A DNA stretch of 64,000 nucleotides from Pseudomonas sp. GM41(2012) (GCF_000282315.2 NZ_AKJN02000007.1:248001-312000), one strand, 5' to 3'. Positions 1 through 9,371 are shown, counted from the stretch's first letter. A program made the numbers and translations. The notes: generated from the sequence alone by a model not told the origin.

Positions 1-1095
1 GAAGATTCGCCGGAAGTGATGCAGTCTGGTCTGTACAAGCACATCTACACCGCTGAATACGGTCAGTTCGGTGGTCAGCCGGTGGGCGCGATCATCGCCA
101 ACTACTTCATGTCCCCAAGCTCGCCGGACGTGAAACTGATGCAGTACGTGTCCAGCGTTGCCTGCATGTCCCACGCGCCGTTCATCGCCGCGGCCGGCCC
201 GAAATTCTTCGGCCTGGAAAGCTTCACCGGTCTGCCGGACCTGAAGGATCTGAAAGATCACTTCGAAGGCCCGCAATTCGCCAAATGGCAGAGCTTCCGC
301 CAGTCGGAAGACTCCCGTTACGTTGGCCTGACCGTGCCGCGTTTCCTGCTGCGTAACCCGTACGACCCGGAAGAAAACCCGGTCAAATCGTTCGTGTACA
401 AAGAAACCGTCGCCAACAGCCACGAGCATTACCTGTGGGGCAACACCGCCTACGCGTTCGGCACCAAGCTGACCGACAGCTTCGCCAAATTCCGCTGGTG
501 CCCGAACATCATCGGCCCGCAGAGCGGTGGTGCGGTTGAAGACTTGCCGTTGCACCACTTCGAAAGCATGGGCGAAATCGAAACCAAGATTCCTACCGAG
601 GTTCTGGTTAGCGACCGTCGTGAATACGAACTGGCCGAGGAAGGCTTCATCTCCCTGACCATGCGTAAAGGCTCCGACAACGCGGCGTTCTTCTCCGCCA
701 GCTCGGTGCAGAAGCCGAAGTTCTTCGGCATCAGCGCAGAAGGCAAAGCAGCAGAGCTGAACTACAAGCTCGGCACCCAACTGCCGTACATGATGATCGT
801 CAACCGCCTGGCTCACTACTTGAAAGTGCTGCAGCGCGAGCAACTCGGTTCGTGGAAAGAACGTACCGACCTTGAACTGGAACTCAACAAGTGGATTCGC
901 CAGTACGTGGCCGACCAGGAAAACCCAAGCGCCGAAGTGCGTGGCCGTCGTCCACTGCGCGCTGCCCAGATCATCGTCAGCGATGTTGAAGGCGAGCCTG
1001 GCTGGTACCGCGTCAGCCTGAACGTGCGCCCGCACTTCAAGTACATGGGTGCCGATTTCACCCTGTCGCTGGTTGGCAAGCTGGACAAAGAGTAA
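1..1095 (+). CDS. tssC: TssC (VipB/HsiC) large T6SS sheath subunit, 5' end cut off
   Basis: C-terminal 364 residues of the large contractile-sheath subunit. TssC pairs with TssB to form the helical sheath around the Hcp tube, which contracts to fire the needle and is recycled by ClpV. The reading frame is open to the left edge, and the family is usually close to 500 residues, so roughly the first quarter lies outside. Family features are the GGQPVGAIIANY segment near the visible start, the FFSASS stretch, and the C-terminal pattern FKYMGADFTLSLVGKLDKE. It is followed after 13 nt by tssE, in the same order as H2-type clusters. Identity is secure; only the true start cannot be seen. Confidence 0.96.
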   Translation, partial: EDSPEVMQSGLYKHIYTAEYGQFGGQPVGAIIANYFMSPSSPDVKLMQYVSSVACMSHAPFIAAAGPKFFGLESFTGLPDLKDLKDHFEGPQFAKWQSFRQSEDSRYVGLTVPRFLLRNPYDPEENPVKSFVYKETVANSHEHYLWGNTAYAFGTKLTDSFAKFRWCPNIIGPQSGGAVEDLPLHHFESMGEIETKIPTEVLVSDRREYELAEEGFISLTMRKGSDNAAFFSASSVQKPKFFGISAEGKAAELNYKLGTQLPYMMIVNRLAHYLKVLQREQLGSWKERTDLELELNKWIRQYVADQENPSAEVRGRRPLRAAQIIVSDVEGEPGWYRVSLNVRPHFKYMGADFTLSLVGKLDKE

Positions 1096-1108
1096 ACGGA
1101 GCTCACTC

Positions 1109-1516
1109 ATGACTGGATACGGCAGCCTTTTCGAACGCCTGGGTGGCGACGCGGACAAACGCGTCGGCTGGAGCCGTGAGGTCTCCGCCATGGCGTCCGT
1201 GGCTGCCCATCTGGCCAAGATGCTCAGCACCCGTGCGGGCAGCGTGCAAACGCTGTCCGATTACGGGCTACCCGATCTCAATGACATGCGTCTGAGCCTG
1301 CACGACTCCCTGAGTCAGGCCCGTTTGGCCATCGAAAATTTCATCGAAGCCTACGAGCCACGCCTGAGCAATGTGCGTGTCATTTCCCTGCCGCGTGACC
1401 ACGATCAGCTTCGCCTGTCCTTCAGCATCGAAGGCTTGCTGGAAGTTGATGGTTTCAAGCGTCAGGTCAGTTTCGCCGCGCGCCTGGATGGCAGCGGTCA
1501 AGTGAAGGTCAACTAA
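1109..1516 (+). CDS. tssE: TssE, gp25-like T6SS baseplate protein
   Basis: A 135-residue baseplate wedge protein of the gp25/lysozyme-like family. It nucleates sheath assembly together with TssF, TssG and TssK in the cytoplasm. The N-terminus MTGYGSLFERLGG and the central TLSDYGLPDLNDM block (about residues 48-61) are characteristic of the family, and the C-terminal half is the mixed alpha/beta gp25 fold. The ATG chosen here follows a GGAG ribosome-binding site and leaves a 13-nt gap to tssC. A longer in-frame version would overlap tssC by about 47 nt and has no reason to be used. The neighbours on both sides are T6SS genes, so the call is firm. Confidence 0.93.
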   Translation: MTGYGSLFERLGGDADKRVGWSREVSAMASVAAHLAKMLSTRAGSVQTLSDYGLPDLNDMRLSLHDSLSQARLAIENFIEAYEPRLSNVRVISLPRDHDQLRLSFSIEGLLEVDGFKRQVSFAARLDGSGQVKVN

Positions 1517-1526
1517 GGAGATTCGT

Positions 1527-1799
1527 ATGTCCGGCAAACCAGCAGCACGTGTCACCGACCCTACCGCTTGCCCGCTCCCCGGTCACGGCACCAACCCGAT
1601 CGCCGCCGGTTCCGGCGACGTGTTCTTCGACGGCCTCGCGGCCGCCCGCCAAGGCGATGCCTCGGCGTGTGGTGGTGCGATGGTCGGCGGGTTGTCGGGG
1701 ACCGTTTTGATTAACGGCAAACCTGCCGCCACCGTGGACTCGGTGGGGACTCATGGCAACAAGGTTACGGCCGGGTCCGGGACCGTGATCATTGGGTAA
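1527..1799 (+). CDS. PAAR-domain spike-tip protein
   Basis: A stand-alone 90-residue PAAR protein. PAAR proteins cap the VgrG trimer with a sharp cone and can carry effectors. The sequence begins MSGKPAARVTDPTACP, has the repeated glycine-rich turns of the PAAR fold (VFFDGLAAARQGD, VLINGKPAATVDS) and ends TAGSGTVIIG. The His/Cys positions (for example H20 in PGHGTNP, C48, H74) are suitable for the tip metal site. It has no C-terminal toxin extension, so it is structural or an adaptor. A strong AAGGAG ribosome-binding site sits 10 nt after the tssE stop. Its position between tssE and tssF is an addition compared with the H2 cluster of P. aeruginosa as I remember it. Confidence 0.93.
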   Translation: MSGKPAARVTDPTACPLPGHGTNPIAAGSGDVFFDGLAAARQGDASACGGAMVGGLSGTVLINGKPAATVDSVGTHGNKVTAGSGTVIIG

Positions 1800-1855
1800 T
1801 TGGCATTTGGCAGCGTATTCCTGCCCATGAAACCTGCGCGCAGGGAGGTATCGAA

Positions 1856-1939
1856 GTGATCCCGCAGCCATGGCTCGATTACTTCGAGTTTTATGAAGAG
1901 CTGAACAGCGCCCCTCCATCGGTGGCCAATCATGCTTAG
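1856..1939 (+). CDS. Possible 27-residue peptide translationally coupled to the next gene
   Basis: A GTG-initiated frame of 27 codons (begins VIPQPWLDYFEFYEEL) sits behind a very good ribosome-binding site, GGGAGG, about 9 nt upstream. Its TAG stop overlaps the ATG of the following membrane-protein gene by 8 nt, an arrangement that suggests translational coupling. The peptide is rich in Trp, Tyr and Phe, with no recognisable domain. It may be a real small T6SS-associated peptide, a coupling leader, or the remnant of a longer gene. I cannot decide from one sequence. Confidence 0.4.
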   Translation: MIPQPWLDYFEFYEELNSAPPSVANHA

Positions 1940-2360
1940 CAGAGGGCGACGGAGTTTCCTCATGGTTGCCTTGTGGTGGCCATTGCCCGCGTTGTTGGCG
2001 ATTTTTTTCAGTGGCCTGTGGGCTGGCGAGTATTCAAAGCTGGATTCCACCCATTCCGAGTGGCTGTACCTGCTGTGGTGGGGCATCCCTGGGTACGGTG
2101 CGTTTTCGCTGTGGATGACCCGGGCGGTCAAGGGTCGAGATGAGCAACAAGCGCTGCTAATGGTTTGGCTGGCACCTTTGAAGTTCATCCCTTTTTACGC
2201 CGTGCCATGGGTGATTTATGGCTTGAGCCGTGCGTTCGCCGAGCAGTCTGATGGGTTTTTCATGACGTTCGGCTGGGTCTTGGTTTTGCCTTACCTGCTG
2301 ATCGCCGGCTACGTCTGTGCCGGTCTGACGGTTGCGCTCTACAGGACGTTTTATTCATGA
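1932..2360 (+). CDS. Small multi-pass inner-membrane protein in the T6SS cluster, function unknown
   Basis: A 142-residue protein with about four hydrophobic segments (roughly residues 9-31, 44-60, 78-98 and 112-136) and many Trp and Tyr residues. It has short charged loops such as RAVKGRDEQQ, and no enzyme motif. I do not recognise the family. It sits between the PAAR gene and tssF, co-directional with the T6SS operon, and its start overlaps the stop of a small upstream frame. It might help the PAAR protein or be immunity for a PAAR-linked effector, but no toxin is encoded here, so that is speculation. Its own ATG lacks an obvious ribosome-binding site apart from the coupled one. Confidence 0.75.
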   Translation: MLSRGRRSFLMVALWWPLPALLAIFFSGLWAGEYSKLDSTHSEWLYLLWWGIPGYGAFSLWMTRAVKGRDEQQALLMVWLAPLKFIPFYAVPWVIYGLSRAFAEQSDGFFMTFGWVLVLPYLLIAGYVCAGLTVALYRTFYS

Positions 2361-2384
2361 GATTCAACACCAGGCAGGTAACCC

Positions 2385-4172
2385 GTGTCCTTTAACCACT
2401 ACTACCAAAGCGAACTCACCGCACTTCGCCAGTTAGGTCGTCGATTCGCCGAGCGTAGCCCGGCGTTGGCGCCTTTCCTGGGTCAGGCCGGGCGGGATCC
2501 GGACGTGGAGCGGTTGCTGGAAGGCTTTGCGTTCCTGACCGGTCGCCTGCGTCAGAAGCTCGATGACGAACTGCCCGAGCTCAGCCACTCGCTGATGCAT
2601 CTGCTGTGGCCCAACTACATGCGCCCGCTGCCGGCGTTCAGCATTTTGCAGTTCGATCCGTTGAAGCGATCGGGACCTGCGTTGATGGTCGAGCGCGACA
2701 CGCCGGTTGAGACTGTGCCGATCGATGACGTGCGTTGCCGTTTCCGTACCTGCTATCCGACCGAAGTCTTGCCGCTGGACCTGGCTGCACTGACATATTC
2801 GGTGAAAGGCGACGGTTCGCTGTTGAGCCTGCGTCTGGAGATGAGCGCTGACGGTCACCTCGGTGAACTGGAGCTGAGTCGTCTGCGTCTGCACTTCGCC
2901 GGTGAGCGCTACATCAGCCAGATGCTGTACCTGAGCCTGTTGCGCAACCTGGAAGGCATCGAGCTGATCCCGCTGGACGGTGCCGGTAAGCCCATCAACG
3001 GTGTAAACGGCACGCCAATGGCATTCAAGATGCCCGGCGACCGCGTGCAGCCGGTGGGTTTTGCCGAAGAAGAAGCGTTGATCCCGTATCCGCTGAACAC
3101 CTTCCGTGGCTACCGCTACTTGCAGGAATATTTCGCCTTCCAGGACAAATTCCTGTTCGTCGACGTCAACGGCCTGGACCTGCTCAAGGCCCTGCCGGAA
3201 GACACGCTCAAGCAGGTGCGCGGCCTGGAATTGCGCTTCGATATTCGCAAGAGCGGCATCCAGCGCCTGCGTCCGACGCTGGACAACGTGAAGCTCTACT
3301 GCACGCCGATCGTCAACCTGTTCAAGCATGATGCACTGCCGATCCGCCTCGACGGCAAGCAGGACGAATACCTGCTGCTGCCAGCCGAATACGACCTGCA
3401 AAACTGCGGCGTGTTTTCGGTGGAAACCGTCACTGGCTGGAAGCCCGGTGGCCTCGGTTATCAGGAGTACGTGCCGTTCGAATCGTTCGAGCACGACCCG
3501 AGTTTCGACGTGCCCAACAGCCGTCCGCACTACAGCATCCGCCAGCGTTCGTCCTCGTTGCACGACGGCCTCGACACGTACCTGAGCTTCGGCATTCGCC
3601 ACACCGAAGCCCACGAAACCCTGTCGATCGAGCTGATGTGCACCAACCAGAACTTGCCGCGCAAGCTCAAGCTCGGCGACATCTGCATGGCCTGCGAAGA
3701 GACGCCGGAGTTCCTCAGTTTCCGCAACATCACCCCGGCCACGCCCAGTTATGCGCCGCCGCTGAACCGTGACTTCCTCTGGAAGCTGATCAGCAACATG
3801 TCGCTTAACTACCTGTCGCTGGCCGACGTCAATGCGTTGAAGGTGATTCTCGAAACCTACGACCTGCCGCGCTACTACGACCAACACGCTGAAAAAGTCA
3901 GCAAGCGTCTGCTGGGCGGGCTCAAGTCGATCAAACACCAACACGTCGACCGCTTGCACCGAGGGTTGCCGGTACGCGGGTTGCGCACCGAGCTGACCAT
4001 CGACCCGGAAGGGTATATCGGTGAGGGCGACCTGTTCGTTTTCGCTTCGGTTCTTAACGAGTTTTTCGCGCTTTACGCCAGTCTCAATTCGTACCACGAG
4101 CTGCGGGTAAAAAGCACACAGGGAGAGGTGTACCAATGGACACCACGTATGGGTCTGCAACCCCTGCTTTAA
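2385..4172 (+). CDS. tssF: TssF, T6SS baseplate wedge protein
   Basis: A 595-residue TssF/VasA (DUF879) protein, the main wedge component of the baseplate, which forms TssK-TssF-TssG complexes. The N-terminus SFNHYYQSELTALRQLGRRFAE is family-typical, as are the blocks GRDPDVERLLEGFAFLTGR (about residues 37-55) and LSHSLMHLLWPNYMRPLPAF (about 67-86). Start choice: the first codon is GTG at the listed position, with a CAGGT ribosome-binding site and no in-frame ATG nearby. The 3' end overlaps tssG by 37 nt, indicating tight co-translation. Length and all landmarks fit a complete gene. Confidence 0.96.
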   Translation: MSFNHYYQSELTALRQLGRRFAERSPALAPFLGQAGRDPDVERLLEGFAFLTGRLRQKLDDELPELSHSLMHLLWPNYMRPLPAFSILQFDPLKRSGPALMVERDTPVETVPIDDVRCRFRTCYPTEVLPLDLAALTYSVKGDGSLLSLRLEMSADGHLGELELSRLRLHFAGERYISQMLYLSLLRNLEGIELIPLDGAGKPINGVNGTPMAFKMPGDRVQPVGFAEEEALIPYPLNTFRGYRYLQEYFAFQDKFLFVDVNGLDLLKALPEDTLKQVRGLELRFDIRKSGIQRLRPTLDNVKLYCTPIVNLFKHDALPIRLDGKQDEYLLLPAEYDLQNCGVFSVETVTGWKPGGLGYQEYVPFESFEHDPSFDVPNSRPHYSIRQRSSSLHDGLDTYLSFGIRHTEAHETLSIELMCTNQNLPRKLKLGDICMACEETPEFLSFRNITPATPSYAPPLNRDFLWKLISNMSLNYLSLADVNALKVILETYDLPRYYDQHAEKVSKRLLGGLKSIKHQHVDRLHRGLPVRGLRTELTIDPEGYIGEGDLFVFASVLNEFFALYASLNSYHELRVKSTQGEVYQWTPRMGLQPLL

Positions 4173-5143
4173 GCGGGCTGACCCGGGTAATACGCGAGTA
4201 CTCGCTGTTTCAGGCCGTGCTGCTGGTGGTTGACCGGCTGCGCGAGGCGCACCCGTACCTGAGCGAAGACGATCTGTACGACCAGCTGGAATTCCAGGCC
4301 AATCCGAGCCTGGGTTTCCCCGGCAGTGACGTCGATCGCGTGGAGTTTTTCGAAGAGCACGGGCAGATGCGCGCGCGTCTGCGTTTCAACCTGATCGGCC
4401 TGGTCGGTTCCGGTTCGCCACTGCCGGCGTTCTACGGCGAACAGGCCCTGGGCGATAGCGAAGACGGCAACCCGACCCGCAACTTTCTCGACCTGTTCCA
4501 CCATCGCCTGCAACGGCTGATGCTGCCGATCTGGAAAAAATACCGCTACCGCGCAAGCTTCCAGAGCGGTGCCCTCGACCCGTTTTCGTCGCAGCTGTTT
4601 GCGTTGATCGGCCTCGGCGGCGAAGAGATCCGCAAGGCCCGGGAACTGAACTGGAAACGCCTGCTGCCGTACCTCGGCTTGCTCAGTTTGCGGGCGCACT
4701 CGGCGGCGCTGATCGAAGCGGTGCTGCGTTACTACTTCAAACATGCAGAGCTGACCATCGAGCAGTGCATTGAGCGTCGTGTCGAAATCCTCGAGGAGCA
4801 GCGCAATCGCTTGGGCCGCGCCAACAGCCTGCTCGGCGAAGACCTGGTGCTGGGCGAACACGTGCGCGACCGCAGCGGCAAGTTCCGCATCCACATCCGT
4901 GAACTCGACTGGCAACGCTTCCACGAATTTCTGCCGATCGGTTTCGGCTATCAGCCGCTCTGTGCGCTGGTGCGGTTCACCCTGCGTGACCCGCTCGATT
5001 ACGACATTCGCCTGGTGCTGCGCCAGGAAGAAATCCGCGAACTGCGCATCGGTGAGCAGAACGCCTGTCGCCTGGGATGGACCAGTTGGCTCGGCCGCGA
5101 AAAAGCGGACGGCGTGGTGACCCTGGGCAGCAAAATTCATTAA
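4136..5143 (+). CDS. tssG: TssG, T6SS baseplate protein
   Basis: A 335-residue TssG (VasB, DUF1305) protein. It binds two TssF copies and recruits TssK to the baseplate. The recognisable family stretches are SLFQAVLLVVDRLREAHP near residue 23-40, LRFNLIGLVGSGSPLPAFYGE around residues 82-102, and the acidic/aromatic FLDLFHHRLQRLMLPIWKKY around 118-137. The ATG follows GGAGAGG inside the end of tssF. Thirteen nucleotides separate its stop from the clpV start. The gene is complete and unremarkable. Confidence 0.95.
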   Translation: MDTTYGSATPALSGLTRVIREYSLFQAVLLVVDRLREAHPYLSEDDLYDQLEFQANPSLGFPGSDVDRVEFFEEHGQMRARLRFNLIGLVGSGSPLPAFYGEQALGDSEDGNPTRNFLDLFHHRLQRLMLPIWKKYRYRASFQSGALDPFSSQLFALIGLGGEEIRKARELNWKRLLPYLGLLSLRAHSAALIEAVLRYYFKHAELTIEQCIERRVEILEEQRNRLGRANSLLGEDLVLGEHVRDRSGKFRIHIRELDWQRFHEFLPIGFGYQPLCALVRFTLRDPLDYDIRLVLRQEEIRELRIGEQNACRLGWTSWLGREKADGVVTLGSKIH

Positions 5144-5156
5144 GGACAGATGACCA

Positions 5157-7811
5157 ATGATCAACGTAGACCTGCAACAACTTATCCAGGCGCTGGACGC
5201 CGAAACCCGTCGTGACCTGGAAAGTTCGGCCGAACGCTGCGTCGCCCGTGGCGGCAGCAAGATCCTCGTCGAAGACTTGCTACTGGGCTTGCTGGAGCGC
5301 CCGCAAGGCTTGCTCGCACGCGCGCTGCAAGACGCCGAAGTGGATGCTGGTGAGCTGAGCGCCGCGTTGCAATCGCGGGTCGAGCACAGCGCGTCGCGCA
5401 ATCCGGTGTTCGCCCCGGAACTGGTGCAGTGGCTGCAAGACGCGTTGCTGGTGGCCAACCTTGAATTGGGCCAAAGCCAGGTCGAGCAAGCCGCGTTGAT
5501 CCTCGCGCTGTTGCGCAACCCGATGCGCTACGCCGGCAGCCGCTACCAGTCGTTGCTGTCCAAACTGAACATCGAGCGACTGAAAGAATTCGCCCTGTCG
5601 CAGAAAGAGCAACCGGCCACCGGTAAACCCGCTGTGCCCGGCGAATCGCTGCTGCAGCGCTTCACCCACAACCTGACCCAACAAGCCCGCGACGGCAAAC
5701 TCGACCCGGTGTTGTGCCGCGATGGCGCGATCCGTCAGATGGTCGACATCCTCGCCCGTCGCCGCAAAAACAACCCGATTGTGGTCGGTGAAGCCGGCGT
5801 CGGTAAAACCGCCATCGTCGAAGGTCTGGCCTCGCGCATCGCGGCGGGTGAAGTGCCGCAAGTCTTGAAAGGCGTCGAGTTGCTGTCGCTGGACATGGGC
5901 CTGTTGCAGGCGGGCGCCAGCGTCAAAGGTGAATTCGAACGTCGCCTCAAGGGCGTGATCGACGAAGTCAAAGCCTCGCCGAAACCGATCATCCTGTTCA
6001 TCGACGAAGCTCACACACTGATCGGCGCGGGCGGCAACGCCGGCGGTTCCGACGCGGCTAACCTGCTCAAGCCAGCCCTGGCCCGTGGCGAGTTGCGCAC
6101 CATCGCCGCCACCACCTGGGCGGAGTACAAGAAGTACTTCGAAAAAGACCCGGCCCTGGCCCGTCGTTTCCAGCCGGTGCAACTGCACGAACCGACCGTC
6201 AGCGAAGCGGTGACCATCCTGCGTGGCCTGGCTCAGGTCTACGAGAAGAGCCACGGCATCTACCTGCGCGACGACGCAGTGGTGGCGGCGGCCGAGTTGT
6301 CTGCTCGCTATCTTGCGGGCCGTCAGCTGCCGGACAAAGCCGTCGACGTGCTCGACACCGCGTGCGCTCGCGTGCGCATCAGCCTCGCCGCTGCCCCGGA
6401 AAGCCTTGAACGCCTGCGAGGTGAACTGGCTGAAGGTGGCCGTCAGCGCCAGGCCCTGCGCCGTGATGCCGAGGCCGGTTTGTTGATCGATCATGAAGCG
6501 CTGGACGTTCTGGAAGATCGCCTGGCTGAAGCTGAAGACGAAAGGGTCGCTCTGGAAACGCTGTGGACCGAGCAGAAAGAACTGGCGGAGCGCCTGCTGG
6601 ATCTGCGTCAGCAACTGGCCAAGGCCCGCGAAGCTGCCGCCGTCGAGCCCACTGTCACGGTTGAAGAAGATGCCGAAGGCACTGTGATCGAAACGCTCGA
6701 AGCCCCTGTGGACGAAGCGCAAAGCGTTGCGTCCCTGGAAGCTGCGCTGAACGAAACCCACAAAGCCCTGACCGAACTTCAGATCAAAGAACGTCTGGTG
6801 AGCTTCGAAGTCTGCCCGCGTCTGGTCGCCGAAGTGATCAGCGCCTGGACCGGTGTGCCATTGGCCCAACTGGCCCGTGAGCACAACGCCAAGGTCGCAA
6901 GCTTCGCTACCGACTTGCGCACCCGCATCCGTGGTCAGGAACAAGCCGTTCACGCACTGGACCGCTCGATGCGCGCCACCGCTGCCGGCCTGAACAAACC
7001 TGATGCGCCGGTCGGCGTGTTCCTGCTGGTCGGCCCGAGCGGCGTCGGCAAGACCGAAACCGCGCTGGCCCTGGCGGATTTGCTGTACGGCGGTGATCGT
7101 TTCATCACCACCATCAACATGTCCGAGTTCCAGGAGAAGCACACCGTGTCGCGCCTGATCGGCGCGCCGCCGGGCTACGTCGGTTATGGCGAGGGCGGCA
7201 TGCTCACCGAAGCCGTGCGCCAGAAACCGTACTCGGTGGTGCTGCTCGATGAAGTCGAGAAAGCCGACCCGGACGTGCTGAACCTGTTCTACCAAATCTT
7301 CGACAAAGGCGTGGCCAACGACGGCGAAGGGCGCGAGATCGACTTCCGCAACACGCTGATCCTGATGACCTCGAACCTGGGCAGCGACCGTATCGCCGAG
7401 CTCTGTGAAAACGGCGCGCGGCCGTCGGCCGAAGTGCTCGAAGAAACCATCCGCCCGGTGCTGAGCAAACACTTCAAACCGGCGCTGTTGGCCCGCATGC
7501 GCGTGGTGCCTTACTACCCGGTGGGCGGCCCGGTGCTGCGCGAGCTGATCGAAATCAAACTCGGCCGTTTGGGTGAGCGCCTGAACCGTCGTCAGCTGGA
7601 TTTCACTTACTCGCAAGACCTCGTCGATCACCTGGCAGATCGCTGCACCCAGAGCGACAGTGGCGCGCGCCTGATCGACCATTTGCTCGACCTGCACGTG
7701 CTGCCACTGGTGGCTGACCGCTTGCTCGATGCGATGGCCACGGGCGAAAGCCTCAAGCGTGTCCACGCGACGCTCGACGGCAACGCCAGCGTGACGTGCG
7801 AGTTCGCCTGA
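5157..7811 (+). CDS. tssH: TssH (ClpV) AAA+ sheath disassembly ATPase
   Basis: An 884-residue Hsp100/Clp-type double-ring ATPase. It threads the N-terminus of TssC from contracted sheaths and recycles subunits. There is an N-terminal Clp_N domain (about residues 1-150). The first nucleotide-binding domain has Walker A GEAGVGKT (K217) and Walker B FIDEAHTLIGAG. A coiled-coil middle domain spans about 400-540. The second nucleotide-binding domain has GPSGVGKT (K632) and LLDEVEKADPDVLN, followed by a C-terminal D2-small domain. The Glu/Gln-rich insert around residues 485-530 (EEDAEGTVIETLEAP) is somewhat long for the middle domain. The start is supported by AAGGAC upstream. Its place next to tssG and before the sigma-54 activator matches H2-type clusters and argues for ClpV rather than ClpB. 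Confidence 0.97.
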   Translation: MINVDLQQLIQALDAETRRDLESSAERCVARGGSKILVEDLLLGLLERPQGLLARALQDAEVDAGELSAALQSRVEHSASRNPVFAPELVQWLQDALLVANLELGQSQVEQAALILALLRNPMRYAGSRYQSLLSKLNIERLKEFALSQKEQPATGKPAVPGESLLQRFTHNLTQQARDGKLDPVLCRDGAIRQMVDILARRRKNNPIVVGEAGVGKTAIVEGLASRIAAGEVPQVLKGVELLSLDMGLLQAGASVKGEFERRLKGVIDEVKASPKPIILFIDEAHTLIGAGGNAGGSDAANLLKPALARGELRTIAATTWAEYKKYFEKDPALARRFQPVQLHEPTVSEAVTILRGLAQVYEKSHGIYLRDDAVVAAAELSARYLAGRQLPDKAVDVLDTACARVRISLAAAPESLERLRGELAEGGRQRQALRRDAEAGLLIDHEALDVLEDRLAEAEDERVALETLWTEQKELAERLLDLRQQLAKAREAAAVEPTVTVEEDAEGTVIETLEAPVDEAQSVASLEAALNETHKALTELQIKERLVSFEVCPRLVAEVISAWTGVPLAQLAREHNAKVASFATDLRTRIRGQEQAVHALDRSMRATAAGLNKPDAPVGVFLLVGPSGVGKTETALALADLLYGGDRFITTINMSEFQEKHTVSRLIGAPPGYVGYGEGGMLTEAVRQKPYSVVLLDEVEKADPDVLNLFYQIFDKGVANDGEGREIDFRNTLILMTSNLGSDRIAELCENGARPSAEVLEETIRPVLSKHFKPALLARMRVVPYYPVGGPVLRELIEIKLGRLGERLNRRQLDFTYSQDLVDHLADRCTQSDSGARLIDHLLDLHVLPLVADRLLDAMATGESLKRVHATLDGNASVTCEFA

Positions 7812-7821
7812 GGTGGGTGTG

Positions 7822-9339
7822 ATGTTCACTCAAGTGCCGCAACCGCTGGTCTATGCCGAAGCCTTGCTGGCGCAGTTCGCCAGCTTGTCGCGTGCGGCGG
7901 ACGGTGCTGCGCTGCTGGGTGACTTCGTGCGCGGGTTGGCCGAGCTCAGCGGTTGCGAGTTGACGCAGCTGTACCTGCTGGACGCGACTCACACGTGCCT
8001 GGGGATGAACGCCGAATGCCTCAACGGCATCCTGCAACCCCGGGAAGCAGCGAGCCTGCCGGCGGACTACAACGGTGAACAACTGCTGCAATTCGCCCTG
8101 TGCCAGAACCGCGTGGTGAGCCTCAGCGAACTGAGCGGCAGCCTGCACGAAACCAGTTTCCTGCCACCTCAGGCCACGCCTTGGCAGTCGCTGTTATGCG
8201 TGCCAATGGTCAATCAGCAGAAAGCTGTCGAGGGCTTGCTGCTGTGCGCCAGTCGCCGGCACATCGACCTGCAAGGCTTTGCCGATTCCCTCGGTCAACT
8301 CGGTTCGTTCGTACTTGGCCAACTGCATTTGTTGCAACGTCTGCGTCAGCCAATCGGTGATGCACGACCGGCGAAGATCAGCGTTCCGAGCGCCAGCGGT
8401 TACGGCTTGATCGGCAAGAGCAAGGCCATGCGCGAGACCTACTCGCTGATCAGCAAAGTCCTGCACAGCCCGTATACCGTGCTGCTGCGCGGCGAAACCG
8501 GCACAGGCAAGGAAGTGGTGGCGCGGGCGATTCACGATTGCGGCCCGCGCCGTTCCCAGGCGTTCATCGTGCAGAACTGCGCGGCGTTCCCCGAGAACCT
8601 GCTGGAAAGCGAACTGTTCGGCTACCGCAAAGGCGCGTTCACCGGTGCTGATCGCGACCGTGCCGGGCTGTTCGACGCGGCCAACGGCGGCACCTTGCTG
8701 CTCGATGAAATCGGCGACATGCCGTTGTCGCTGCAAGCCAAGCTGTTGCGGGTTCTGCAGGAAGGCGAGATTCGCCCGCTGGGCTCCAACGACACCCACA
8801 AAATCGACGTGCGCATCATCGCCGCGACTCACCGTGATCTGTCGGTGCTGGTCAGCGAAGGCAAATTCCGCGAGGACTTGTACTACCGTCTCGCGCAATT
8901 CCCGATCGAGTTGCCGGCCCTGCGTCAGCGCGAAGGCGACATCCTCGACCTGGCCCGGCACTTCGCCGACAAGGCCTGCTCGTTCTTGCAGCGCGATGCG
9001 GTGTGCTGGTCCGATGCGGCGCTGGATCACCTGTCCGGTTACACCTTCCCCGGCAACGTGCGTGAACTCAAAGGCCTGGTCGAACGCGCGGTGCTGCTGT
9101 GCGAGGGCGGTGAGTTACTGGCCGAGCATTTCTCCCTGCGCATGGAAGCCATGCCGGAAGACAGCAGCTTGAACCTGCGCGAACGCCTGGAGCAGGTCGA
9201 GCGCAGTCTGCTGCTCGATTGCCTGCGCAAAAACGACGGCAACCAGACCCTCGCCGCCCGCGAGCTCGGACTGCCACGTCGCACCCTGCTGTACCGCCTC
9301 GGGCGCCTGAATATCAATTTGGGTGATTTCGATGGGTAA
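7822..9339 (+). CDS. Sigma-54-dependent T6SS transcription activator (Sfa2/VasH-like)
   Basis: A 505-residue bacterial enhancer-binding protein. A GAF-like N-terminal region (about residues 1-185) precedes the AAA+ domain, which has Walker A GETGTGKE (K230), the sigma-54 contact loop GAFTGA (271-276) and Walker B TLLLDEIGDMP. The C-terminus is a Fis-type helix-turn-helix (AARELGLPRRTLLYRLGRL). Such activators switch on T6SS operons from -24/-12 promoters. Start choice: three start codons lie close together. The ATG used here is 7 nt behind GAGGTG, better spaced than the GTGs just upstream. In H2-type clusters the same position after clpV is held by sfa2. A hairpin with T-run follows downstream. 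Confidence 0.93.
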   Translation: MFTQVPQPLVYAEALLAQFASLSRAADGAALLGDFVRGLAELSGCELTQLYLLDATHTCLGMNAECLNGILQPREAASLPADYNGEQLLQFALCQNRVVSLSELSGSLHETSFLPPQATPWQSLLCVPMVNQQKAVEGLLLCASRRHIDLQGFADSLGQLGSFVLGQLHLLQRLRQPIGDARPAKISVPSASGYGLIGKSKAMRETYSLISKVLHSPYTVLLRGETGTGKEVVARAIHDCGPRRSQAFIVQNCAAFPENLLESELFGYRKGAFTGADRDRAGLFDAANGGTLLLDEIGDMPLSLQAKLLRVLQEGEIRPLGSNDTHKIDVRIIAATHRDLSVLVSEGKFREDLYYRLAQFPIELPALRQREGDILDLARHFADKACSFLQRDAVCWSDAALDHLSGYTFPGNVRELKGLVERAVLLCEGGELLAEHFSLRMEAMPEDSSLNLRERLEQVERSLLLDCLRKNDGNQTLAARELGLPRRTLLYRLGRLNINLGDFDG

Positions 9340-9371
9340 TCCAAAACAAATTCCTGAGGTGAGCAAGCTCT

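Noticed and set aside
2433..4160. A 575-codon open frame antisense to tssF
   Set aside because: High-GC mirror frame with Gln/Val/His-rich sequence and no domain; tssF on the other strand is certain. The same applies to long antisense frames over clpV, tssM, vgrG, recG and spoT.
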